Below, one piece after another: positions 1 to 6,816 of a stretch of 25,965 bases of DNA; position 1 is the first letter of the stretch, and every line of letters starts with the position of its first letter. This stretch comes from DASPWV01 sp046727855 (GTDB lineage: Bacteria > Acidobacteriota > Vicinamibacteria > Vicinamibacterales > UBA2999), in NCBI GenBank assembly GCA_046727855.1, contig JBKPDL010000104.1, forward strand, positions 1 through 25,965, read 5' to 3'. The notes beneath the pieces are model-generated. The model saw nothing but the letters and a program-made list of their open reading frames with translations. It had not been told where the DNA came from and did not search any database. The position numbers and the translations under genes are program-made.

Positions 1-645
1 CTCAACAGCTATCCTGCCGTATCGCAGGCCCTCTACAGGCGAATGCCACAGAATCGCGGCGTTCGCCCGCATCCGAAACACACTACCGGCTGATAACACA
101 TCATTAACCGATGTGCTAAGTTTCTCGCCGATCTCTAGATGGCGGAGCGCAGGGTAGTATCGACCCTGTCTCATGTCTACTTCTGCTGAAAAGAGGTGAA
201 AGTCGACGAGTGATTTGGTATCGCCAGCTATACACGCAAATTTGCGCAGTCTAGGCAGCTCAGCGACAGCAGAATCGATGCTGACCCAGTGAAGCACGGC
301 GGAAGTTAGAAGCGAGTGAATTCGCGCGATCAGTCTTGCGCTCTTGGCTTTTGTCGCCAGGCCGAGCGCGTCGCGAAGTAATCGACATCCTTCGTCGACT
401 CTACCAGACTTAGCAGCGATCTTGCCGATTGCCGCAAGGCATAATGCCCGGTCTTGATGTGACAGATGACAATTTAGCAGTTCGCGAGCACTAGCAGCGG
501 CGGCGTGAGGGTCCGCGACATCAGCTTGTAGGAATGTTAGTAGAACCGTCTCAGTGAGAGTGCGATTCCGCAGTGCGTCGAGCCTTGCGGCAGCCTCACC
601 GAGATGGCCGCATTCGATTAGTTCCTGAATCGCGTCGACCGCCAT
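1..645 (-). CDS. Helical-repeat (TPR-like) protein, C-terminus beyond window
   Basis: The reverse strand is open from an ATG at 645 to the window edge: 215 codons without a stop, so the C-terminus is missing. The start has a Shine-Dalgarno sequence AGGAG (about 12 nt upstream) overlapping the stop region of the HD-GYP gene; the genes are 17 bp apart, so they are probably co-transcribed. The protein is Ala/Leu/Arg-rich and reads as successive amphipathic helix pairs, for example around GRVDEGCRLLRDAL and QGRYYPALRHLEIGEKL, which is typical of TPR or related repeats. I see no signal peptide or catalytic motif. Such repeats bind protein or peptide partners. Its place at the end of a signalling operon suggests a regulatory or scaffold role, possibly with an output domain (GGDEF, kinase or HTH) in the unseen part. 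The family assignment is inferred from helical pattern only. Confidence 0.6.
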   Translation of the reverse strand, partial: MAVDAIQELIECGHLGEAAARLDALRNRTLTETVLLTFLQADVADPHAAAASARELLNCHLSHQDRALCLAAIGKIAAKSGRVDEGCRLLRDALGLATKAKSARLIARIHSLLTSAVLHWVSIDSAVAELPRLRKFACIAGDTKSLVDFHLFSAEVDMRQGRYYPALRHLEIGEKLSTSVNDVLSAGSVFRMRANAAILWHSPVEGLRYGRIAVE

Positions 646-662
646 CGTGTCCCGCCTCTCCT

Positions 663-2522
663 CTAATGGACGGTTTGCCGCTGTTTTTGATGAACTTTGC
701 TGTTACCAATCGTTGCGACGAAATCGCTGAATGGCTTCAAGTCGATCGATTTGATAGCGGTCTCCACTACCACAGGATCTTGCTCACTAAAGCCGCGCGG
801 ATCATCGACGTACAGCGAGATCACGCCGAGAGGTTCCAAGTTGTAGGTAACCGGAACGCACAAACATCGCTTAAGTCCATACCATCGAGCCTCTTCTGGG
901 AGATCCAAGGCAGCATCAGCATTCACAATAGGAGTGCCATTAGCCGCGACCCATCCTGTAACACGATGACCGACAGGAATCGCAACGGTCAGTGCCATTG
1001 TTCCCGCCGACGACTGAGCGACTAGGCTATGAAGTTCGTCACGCGAGGCATCTCTAAAAAAAAGCACTACGATCTTGGCACACGTTGCTTCAAGAACCGA
1101 TTTCGTCAACAGAAATGCGAGGTGCTGAACTTGAGAATTGTTGGTTGGCAGTCCATTAACCTCAGACGGTACCGGAGCCTCGCTTTGCCATCGCTGCCTC
1201 TGAACAACTGACTCCACAGAAGATTCCGAAGTGAGTAACGAGCGAGCGAGCTTGTCCTTAACAGCAACAAACGTGTCAACTACGAGGGGGTCGTACATAG
1301 TCCCCCGACGCTGGACTATGATTTGTATCGCTTCTTCATCACTAAGCCTTGGCCGGTACGGCCTATCAGATGTCAAGGCATCAAAACAGTCGACCACTGC
1401 CAAAATGCGTGCACCAATTGGGATTTGTGTGCCCTTCAAGCCGTCAGGATATCCGTTCCCATCCCAACTTTCGTGATGGTGTCGGACTATTGGAACGACC
1501 GGGTACGGAAAACTGATCCAGGACAGAATGTCCGCACCAGCGCTCGCGTGTCGCTTCATCTTTTCGAACTCGCCATATGTTAGGCGACCAGGTTTATTCA
1601 GAATATGCTCTGGCACCACCAGTTTGCCCGTATCATGGAGGAGTGCCGCTGCCTCAATCGCCTTCAGTTGACGCGTGTCCGTGATCCCGAGCTCAGCCGA
1701 TAAGCCAAGTGCAAATTTTTGAACTCGGCGGATGTGACCATGTGTCACTTGATCTTTTGCATCGATGGCAGTGGCCAGCGTTTCTATGGTCGACAAGTAC
1801 AACCGATTAACTTCTTCGACGTGTTTCGTGGCGTCATCCACACGGCCCAACGAATACTTGAACGTCAAGTACGAAATCACCAGCAATGGAATAATGATGC
1901 CCAGCGTAATGAGATCAACTGTGTTGGTGTATGACACCAGGAGCGCCGCCAACGACGCACCACCGACATAGTTCAAGGAGAGTGCTAAAAAATTCGTGCG
2001 CCAAATGTAAAAGGCCGAAGCGCGTTGGTGGAAAGCAACTGCTGTAGCGATCATCCCACTGTTGAGAACGAAGTAAGTACCCGCAAGCGCCATCAGCGGA
2101 AACAGCAACTTACGCAATTCGATTTGTTGACCTGAAAAAGGGCCGCCTCCGGCAGTCATGTAAAACGCTTCGGCCGCGAACCAAATTGAAAGAGCAGCGG
2201 AGGAAACGTTGAAGAGAACACGCAGCGGATCTTGAGCCTTACGCCGCGTCCCGACAAAAATAACGACGAGGATTTCGAGAGCGACAGTTAAGGTACCAGC
2301 GCACGTTCCAAATAGGATGACTGACGCGAACACGAACGTCTCGGAAACCGAGAGTCGAACAGGCAGGGACGGGATCTTGACTGTGAAAGAGCCAGTGAGC
2401 AGTGTTAGCGCAGCTAGAATCAGCCATTGCGGGTTGACGGGATCTCGCGCGAGGACGCTGATGCAATGGCCGATAACCAAGAAGCCGGCGGCAGAGATCA
2501 CCGGTACGTACAGCGTTCGCAT
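663..2522 (-). CDS. Membrane-anchored HD-GYP cyclic-di-GMP phosphodiesterase with GAF domain
   Basis: This is a predicted c-di-GMP phosphodiesterase. Residue numbers count from the longer TTG start at 2558. About six to seven hydrophobic segments fill residues 15-235, a MASE-type membrane sensor region. The HD-GYP domain spans about 250-425, with HDTGK (HD at 308-309), a HHH-E cluster at 360-363 and GYPDGL at 369-374, so the metal ligands and GYP signature look intact. A GAF-like domain follows at about 480-600 (GHRVTGWVAANG, LCVPV, LGVISLYVDD). Neither start has a clear Shine-Dalgarno. I chose ATG 2522 because it lies directly before the first membrane helix; TTG 2558 would add 12 residues. 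The frame upstream is closed by the TAG of mini-ORF 2. HD-GYP chemistry (c-di-GMP to pGpG/GMP) is family knowledge; the signal sensed is unknown. Sampled GC is near 50-55%, below most of the window. Confidence 0.9.
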   Translation of the reverse strand: MRTLYVPVISAAGFLVIGHCISVLARDPVNPQWLILAALTLLTGSFTVKIPSLPVRLSVSETFVFASVILFGTCAGTLTVALEILVVIFVGTRRKAQDPLRVLFNVSSAALSIWFAAEAFYMTAGGGPFSGQQIELRKLLFPLMALAGTYFVLNSGMIATAVAFHQRASAFYIWRTNFLALSLNYVGGASLAALLVSYTNTVDLITLGIIIPLLVISYLTFKYSLGRVDDATKHVEEVNRLYLSTIETLATAIDAKDQVTHGHIRRVQKFALGLSAELGITDTRQLKAIEAAALLHDTGKLVVPEHILNKPGRLTYGEFEKMKRHASAGADILSWISFPYPVVPIVRHHHESWDGNGYPDGLKGTQIPIGARILAVVDCFDALTSDRPYRPRLSDEEAIQIIVQRRGTMYDPLVVDTFVAVKDKLARSLLTSESSVESVVQRQRWQSEAPVPSEVNGLPTNNSQVQHLAFLLTKSVLEATCAKIVVLFFRDASRDELHSLVAQSSAGTMALTVAIPVGHRVTGWVAANGTPIVNADAALDLPEEARWYGLKRCLCVPVTYNLEPLGVISLYVDDPRGFSEQDPVVVETAIKSIDLKPFSDFVATIGNSKVHQKQRQTVH

Positions 2523-2594
2523 GTGATTGGCGCTAATCGTACTCGGTTCGAGCGTCAAGCAGAAGTGGCAGAATTTGCCAAGTGCCCGCCTAGA

Positions 2595-2624
2595 CTACTC
2601 GGTCCAGATGATCGATCTGCACAT
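2595..2624 (-). CDS. Nine-residue mini-ORF 2, MCRSIIWTE
   Basis: The reverse strand reads ATG TGC AGA TCG ATC ATC TGG ACC GAG TAG, a complete nine-codon ORF. It is preceded by AGGGGAG at a 5-nt spacing, a strong ribosome binding site. Compared with mini-ORF 1, the differences are a synonymous Arg codon, Leu to Ser at position 4, a synonymous Ile and a synonymous Thr. This pattern suggests selection on the peptide rather than the DNA. The C-terminal IIWTE resembles the VVWTE/VVWTD units in the tail of the upstream S8 protease. Its TAG is in frame with the downstream HD-GYP gene, whose coding begins 36 bp (TTG) or 72 bp (ATG) later. Possible roles are a secreted or imported signal peptide, a competitor or cargo for the protease tail, or a regulatory leader peptide. 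Nothing here is annotated by ordinary gene callers because of length. Translation is inferred, not shown. Confidence 0.55.
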   Translation of the reverse strand: MCRSIIWTE

Positions 2625-2671
2625 GATTGCTCCCCTGTTACCAGAACTGTCCGTTGCAACCACAATGCAAA

Positions 2672-2701
2672 CTACTCAGTCCAAATGATTAAGCGGCACA
2701 T
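2672..2701 (-). CDS. Nine-residue mini-ORF 1, MCRLIIWTE
   Basis: The reverse strand reads ATG TGC CGC TTA ATC ATT TGG ACT GAG TAG. The start lies 9 nt after the stop of the S8 protease, and the Shine-Dalgarno AGGAG overlaps that stop (TAGGAG) with an optimal spacing of about 6 nt to ATG, an arrangement that favours translational coupling. It is a near-twin of mini-ORF 2, whose start is 77 bp further along: same length, same TAG, eight of nine residues identical, four of six nucleotide differences synonymous. The Ile-Trp-Thr-Glu end echoes the Val-Trp-Thr-Asp/Glu repeat of the protease immediately upstream. It could alternatively be a decayed fragment of the repeat region, but a decayed fragment would not be expected to keep start, stop and ribosome binding site in two copies. 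Confidence 0.55.
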   Translation of the reverse strand: MCRLIIWTE

Positions 2702-2710
2702 GATGGTCTC

Positions 2711-4417
2711 CTAATCCGTCCACACGAGCGAGTCCGTCCAGCCAACTGAGTCGGTCCAGACGAGCGAATCCGTCCAAACTAGCGAGTCGGTCCATACCAA
2801 GGATTCCGTCCACACGACGGAGTCGGTCCAGACGAGCGAATCTGTCCAAACCAGCGAATCAGTCCATACTACCGAGTCGGTCCACACCAACGAGTCGGTC
2901 CACACCAGCGAATCCGTCCAGACTAAGGAATCTGTCCACACTACGGAGTCGGTCCAGACGAGCGGGCCTGTCCATACGATCGAACCGGCAATTAGTGTTA
3001 TCCGCGGAAATACGGCATACACCTCGGCCCGCTGAAACGGAGACGTGAGCCGCTCAAGAGAAATGTTGCCAGCTCCCGAACCGACGAGGCCCGCGTCCGG
3101 CAGGAACTCGGCACTGGCTTGCAAGAGCAACTTGACCTGAAGCGGATTCAATTGCGGCTGCGACTGCAGCAGCAAGGCCGCCGCCCCGCTTACCACTCCC
3201 GCGGCCATGCTGGTGCCGCTGAGCTGGAAGTACCCGTTGCGGCCCGCGCCCAGCACGGTGCGTTCGGGAAAATCGCGCGCCAGGGTCGAACCGGGCGAGA
3301 GCAACGAAACCACTCGGCTGCCGGGCGCCACCAGATCCGGCTTGATCAGGTGATCGATGTAGGTGGGCCCCTTCGAGCTCCAGGGCGCGACGACATCATC
3401 GCTGCGCTCCACCGTATTGTTCGTCCGCAGGGCGCCAACCGTAATCGCATACGGGGAGATGCCCGGCGTGGTTACCGCACCCATGACCGGCCGGTGATCC
3501 AGTGTCTCGCCGTTGTTGCCCGCCGACGTCACCACCACGATCCCCGCCCGCACCGCACGCTCGACCGCCTGGCACAGCGGGTCGAACCGCCACGACTGCG
3601 TCGGCGCGGCGCCAAGCGACATATTGATGATGCGAACGCCATACTTGTCCTTGTTCGCAATCACCCAATCAATGCCGTCGATCACGGCGCTCGCTTTGCC
3701 CGAGCCGTCGGCCTCGAGAACCCTGACGGACACGACGTTCGCCTCCGGCGCCATGCCCACCGGCGCGTCACCCGTGTCGTGCGCCGGCGCGCCCGCGGCC
3801 ACGATGCCCGCGACGTGGGTGCCGTGGCCATTGGCATCGGTGGACGCCCTCGTCGCCACGCCGCGCGACGGCTTGGTCACATCGACGCTCGCGAGAATGC
3901 GCCCGGCAAGTGCCGTGTGCGCGTCAACGCCGCTGTCGATGATCGCGACCGTCACCCCCCGACCAGTGACGGCTCCCAGTTTTTGAATTTGCCCGTGCCA
4001 CGCCGCGACGGCCCCGGTCACTTGCGTCACCAGCCCCATCGCCGAGCGCATCGTCATGTCGGCGGTCAGCGCGCCGAGCTCGTGGTCGTCGGCCATCGCA
4101 ACGAGTTGCTCGCGCGAGACCCTGAGCACGGCACCCGACGCCATCGAGCGCTTGACCCGTGCCTTGTGGCGGCCCGCGACGCGCGCAACGAAGTCCGGTG
4201 TGCCCGAGACAATGACGTCAATCCCGTCGGCAGGAACCGCCACCTGGCCGTGCACCACCGCATCGAGATCGTTTGACAGGTGCGCTTTGTGCGAATCTGC
4301 GTTCGCTGGCGTTGCCGCCAGCAGTGCACCCATCCCCAGGAAGCTAACGACCAACCACAGCGACCGAAACCCGCCGGGGGGTGGCGGTCTCAGGCCGGCG
4401 CGCCATGCAATACCCAT
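2711..4417 (-). CDS. Secreted S8 subtilisin-like protease with VWTD hexapeptide tail
   Basis: Subtilase (peptidase family S8) of 568 residues from ATG 4417, which has GGAGG 4 nt upstream; a TTG at 4504 would extend it but would spoil the signal peptide. Order of parts: long n-region with four prolines and hydrophobic core (about 18-36), likely cleavage after ANA at about 40; an I9-like propeptide at about 60-120; then the catalytic domain with D161 (IIDSGVD), H198 (GHGTHVAG), the oxyanion Asn301 (SAGNNG) and S403 (SGTSMAAG), all intact. Residues 479-568 are fifteen tandem hexapeptides of the form S-L/V-V-W-T-D, ending exactly at the stop. The tail is not a known sorting signal to me; it could be a beta-stacking, self-assembling or surface-binding element. 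The gene lies 83 bp after the HTH gene and is followed at once by the mini-ORFs. Confidence 0.93.
   Translation of the reverse strand: MGIAWRAGLRPPPPGGFRSLWLVVSFLGMGALLAATPANADSHKAHLSNDLDAVVHGQVAVPADGIDVIVSGTPDFVARVAGRHKARVKRSMASGAVLRVSREQLVAMADDHELGALTADMTMRSAMGLVTQVTGAVAAWHGQIQKLGAVTGRGVTVAIIDSGVDAHTALAGRILASVDVTKPSRGVATRASTDANGHGTHVAGIVAAGAPAHDTGDAPVGMAPEANVVSVRVLEADGSGKASAVIDGIDWVIANKDKYGVRIINMSLGAAPTQSWRFDPLCQAVERAVRAGIVVVTSAGNNGETLDHRPVMGAVTTPGISPYAITVGALRTNNTVERSDDVVAPWSSKGPTYIDHLIKPDLVAPGSRVVSLLSPGSTLARDFPERTVLGAGRNGYFQLSGTSMAAGVVSGAAALLLQSQPQLNPLQVKLLLQASAEFLPDAGLVGSGAGNISLERLTSPFQRAEVYAVFPRITLIAGSIVWTGPLVWTDSVVWTDSLVWTDSLVWTDSLVWTDSVVWTDSLVWTDSLVWTDSVVWTESLVWTDSLVWTDSLVWTDSVGWTDSLVWTD
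2714..2983 (-). repeat. 18-bp tandem repeat encoding (S-L/V-V-W-T-D)15
   Basis: Fifteen 18-bp units form the 3' end of the protease gene. On the plus strand they appear as variants of cgtccaga/cacgagcgagt. Most units read SLVWTD or SVVWTD; the first is SIVWTG, the second PLVWTD, one is SVVWTE and one SVGWTD. Codons vary between units (GTC/GTA/GTG, TCG/TCC, GAC/GAT), so the peptide is kept while the DNA drifts, which argues for selection on the protein repeat rather than a recent slippage expansion. Confidence 0.95.
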
Positions 4418-4500
4418 GAGTCCTCCAAACGCCGAGTGGGGACTTGCCAAAATCTCCCAATCACGCCGCGCGGGGAGTTGCGCCGCCCGATTTTCCCGAT

Positions 4501-4710
4501 TCAAATGTGTCTGAGCTCCTGCAGCGATTCCACGAGCACCCGCTGTGAACCGCCGATCGTACGAACCGTACGGAGCCGTCCTTCGCGTATCCGGTAATAG
4601 ACTGTGCGCCGCGAAACGCCGAGCAGCTGCGCCGCCTGGTCAATCGTTACGCTTCTCCCCAGCTGGGGGTGGAATGGCGATTCCGCATGAGTCAAAGTCA
4701 GTGATTCCAT
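4501..4710 (-). CDS. Small helix-turn-helix DNA-binding protein (excisionase/MerR-like)
   Basis: A 69-residue protein. From about residue 20, SVTIDQAAQLLGVSRRTVYYRIREGRLRTVR is the classic winged helix-turn-helix of the excisionase/MerR-N type (AAxLLGVSRxTVYxxxxxGxL), followed by the wing RTIGGSQRVLVESLQEL. Start ATG 4710 is preceded by CGGAGG with 9-nt spacing; an ATG at 4737 would add nine residues but sits inside the 16-bp palindrome. It heads the minus-strand set, 83 bp before the protease start, and is probably its regulator. Such small proteins often act as transcriptional switches; no recombinase is nearby, so an excisionase role in a phage sense is not supported. Confidence 0.85.
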   Translation of the reverse strand: MESLTLTHAESPFHPQLGRSVTIDQAAQLLGVSRRTVYYRIREGRLRTVRTIGGSQRVLVESLQELRHI

Positions 4711-4728
4711 TGGGACCTGCCTCCGGGA

Positions 4729-4744
4729 CCTCGGCATGCCGAGG
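4729..4744. promoter_or_regulatory. Perfect 16-bp palindrome upstream of HTH gene (candidate operator)
   Basis: CCTCGGCATGCCGAGG is its own reverse complement. It lies 18 bp upstream of the HTH start at 4710, where an autoregulator could bind as a dimer and cover the leader. It could also form a short hairpin in the mRNA. The link to the HTH protein is inference from position and symmetry. Confidence 0.4.
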
Positions 4745-5049
4745 GTTGCGAAGTCGGAGACGGCTAAAGCGCTGTCCCGACGCGCCCGACATAAGGCAGG
4801 GGTAGTGCCAGCGCAGGCATTGGAGTACGCAATTTCTGCTAACTGATTGCGGGAATTACGTTTCGTGGACTACGATCCGGCGAACGCGACACGCGCGAAT
4901 CGCTCACTTGGCGGCCAACTTTCTGACCGCCTGACGTTGAGCTCGGAATTGTTTGCAAATCTTGCACACTTTTCGCGGAAACCGCCGACCTGGACAGCGG
5001 TTACTGCAGAGACGGAGACCGGCCAATAAACCGGCCGGATGGTCAGAAA
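4745..5049. other. Divergent intergenic region between HTH gene and ABC transporter cluster
   Basis: About 305 bp without a convincing gene; it must hold the promoters of both divergent units. A weak sigma70-like pair on the plus strand is TTGCGG (4847-4852) and TACGAT (4871-4876) with an 18-bp spacer. Just before the transporter start there is a small stem, CCGGCC at about 5021 pairing with GGCCGG at about 5035. A TTG-initiated 60-codon frame at 4847-5029 has no ribosome binding site and no recognisable content. Confidence 0.4.
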
Positions 5050-6810
5050 GTGAACCGACAAACGCGCGCTCTGCTGACGATTCTCATCGTCTTGATCATG
5101 TTGGTTCCGCTCTGGCTGCGTCGCTCCTCCGAGAACGAGGCTGGCCCCAACAGATCCTCCTTATCTCCCGTGGCATCGTCCCCGGTACGGGGTGGAACGC
5201 TTATGGCATCCGCCCGCAGTGAGCCCCGCAGCTTTAACCGCCATGCGAACAATCAATTCCCCACCGAGATCTTCTCGCTCCTGACACAAGCGAAGCTTGT
5301 GCGCATCAACCGAGCGACCGGCGAGCTCGAGCCGTGGCTCGCCGAAAAATGGACGACCGCCGACAACGTGAATTACACATTTACGCTGCGCGACGGCGTC
5401 AAGTGGTCGGACGGCGCTCCCTTTACTTCCGCTGACGTGACGTTCTCGTTTGAGAGCGCCTACCAGAAAGACAGCCTCATCGGCAGCGCCTTGACCGTCG
5501 GTGGCAAGCAACTGAAAGTTGCCGCGCCTGATGCACGAACCGTGGTCGTGACGTTCCCGGAGCCGCTCGTCCCCGCGGTTCGACTTCTCGACAATTTGAC
5601 GATCCTTCCACGGCACAAGCTCGAGGGGGCGGTGCGGGCCGGCAGATTCGCCGCGGCGTGGTCACCCGCGACGCCGGCGTCGGACATTGCGGGTCTCGGA
5701 CCGTTCATGCTCACGCGCTACGACCCGGGCCAGCGACTGATCTACGAGCGCAATCCGAACTACTGGCGGAAAGACGAACGAGGCGTTCAGTTGCCGTATC
5801 TGGATCGCATCGTCATCGAGATCGTCCCGCAGCAGGATGCGGAGATCGTGCGGCTGCAGGCGGGATCGATCGATTTGACGCAGGAGCAGCTCAGAGCCAC
5901 CGACATCAGCACGTTCCGCACGCTGGCAACGGAAGGCAAAGCGCAGTTGCGCGATCTCGGCGTGTCGGCCGACGCGAATCACTTTCTCTTCAACCTCCGT
6001 CCGGCGCGATGGGCGAAGGATGCGCGTGGGGCCTGGCTGCCGCGCAAGGAATTCCGTCAGGCGATCTCGCACGCGGTCGATCGCGAAGCGTTTGCAAACA
6101 CGGTGTATCTCGGTGCGGCCGTGCCCATTCACGGTCCGATTACGCCGGGAAATCGCGACTGGTTCTGGCCCGACATTCCGCGCTACCAGTATTCGGTCGA
6201 CAAATCCCGCGCGCTGCTCGAGGCACTGGGATTGCGCAACCGCGATGCCGACGAGTGGCTGGAAGACGAAAAAGGCACCGAAGCGCGATTTACACTCCAG
6301 GTTTTTGGCGGCGCCTCTATCGTTGAACGCAGCGCGGAAGTCATTCGGGAAGATTTGAAGAAGGTAGGGATTGCAGTGGACGTCATTCCGCTCGAACCCA
6401 ACACCGTGATACAGCACGTCAACGCGGGCGACTTCGATGCCGTACTGGTAGCGTTTCAAATGACCGATTTGGATCCGGCGATGAACCAGGATTTCTGGCG
6501 CTCCTCCGGCTCGACGCATCTCTGGAATCCCGAGCAGAAAACGCCGGCCACCGACTGGGAGCGTCAAATCGACGCCTTGATGCATCAGCACGCGGTCACG
6601 GTCGATCCGGCGGAGCGCAAGCGCCTCTTCAATGAGGTGCAGCGAATCTTCTCGGACAATCTGCCGATTCTCTACTTCGCGGCGCCACGTATATATATAG
6701 CCGTCTCACCGCGAGTCACCAGCATGACACCGACAGCGTCGCGCCCGCAGGTCCTGTGGAATCCGGAAGCGATTGCTGTCGCACCGGGTTCCGACCGCCC
6801 CGCCTCCTGA
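5050..6810 (+). CDS. ABC transporter substrate-binding protein, peptide/oligopeptide type (SBP_bac_5)
   Basis: A 586-residue extracytoplasmic solute-binding protein of the DppA/OppA class. It starts with GTG; residues 7-24 form a hydrophobic segment (LLTILIVLIMLVPLWL) and there is no lipobox Cys, so it is a secreted or membrane-tethered protein. Family hallmarks are LVRINRATGELEPWLAEKW, YTFTLRDGVKWSDGAPFTSADV and NPNYWRKD, followed by the DREAFA segment and a late FNEVQRIFSDNLPILYF stretch. No strong Shine-Dalgarno is visible before the GTG. It leads a tight plus-strand cluster with two permeases 6 bp downstream. The ligand is probably a peptide, but members of this family also bind other solutes such as nickel or sugars. 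Confidence 0.9.
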   Translation: MNRQTRALLTILIVLIMLVPLWLRRSSENEAGPNRSSLSPVASSPVRGGTLMASARSEPRSFNRHANNQFPTEIFSLLTQAKLVRINRATGELEPWLAEKWTTADNVNYTFTLRDGVKWSDGAPFTSADVTFSFESAYQKDSLIGSALTVGGKQLKVAAPDARTVVVTFPEPLVPAVRLLDNLTILPRHKLEGAVRAGRFAAAWSPATPASDIAGLGPFMLTRYDPGQRLIYERNPNYWRKDERGVQLPYLDRIVIEIVPQQDAEIVRLQAGSIDLTQEQLRATDISTFRTLATEGKAQLRDLGVSADANHFLFNLRPARWAKDARGAWLPRKEFRQAISHAVDREAFANTVYLGAAVPIHGPITPGNRDWFWPDIPRYQYSVDKSRALLEALGLRNRDADEWLEDEKGTEARFTLQVFGGASIVERSAEVIREDLKKVGIAVDVIPLEPNTVIQHVNAGDFDAVLVAFQMTDLDPAMNQDFWRSSGSTHLWNPEQKTPATDWERQIDALMHQHAVTVDPAERKRLFNEVQRIFSDNLPILYFAAPRIYIAVSPRVTSMTPTASRPQVLWNPEAIAVAPGSDRPAS

Positions 6811-6816
6811 TCGCGC

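Noticed and set aside
573..1025. Plus-strand frame across the HD-GYP and TPR-like genes
   Set aside because: No ribosome site or recognisable content, and it spans the junction of two better supported reverse genes.
2714..2983. CRISPR-like repeat array
   Set aside because: The repeats are 18 bp without spacers, in frame and protein-coding.
3119..4276. 385-codon plus-strand frame opposite the S8 protease
   Set aside because: Arg/His-rich translation with no motif; it is the complement of a clear subtilase with intact catalytic residues.
4501..4710. Phage excisionase
   Set aside because: The HTH resembles excisionases, but no integrase, attachment site or phage gene is present in the window.
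4847..5029. 60-codon TTG frame in the divergent intergenic region
   Set aside because: No ribosome site, no family motif; the TTG coincides with a possible -35 box.
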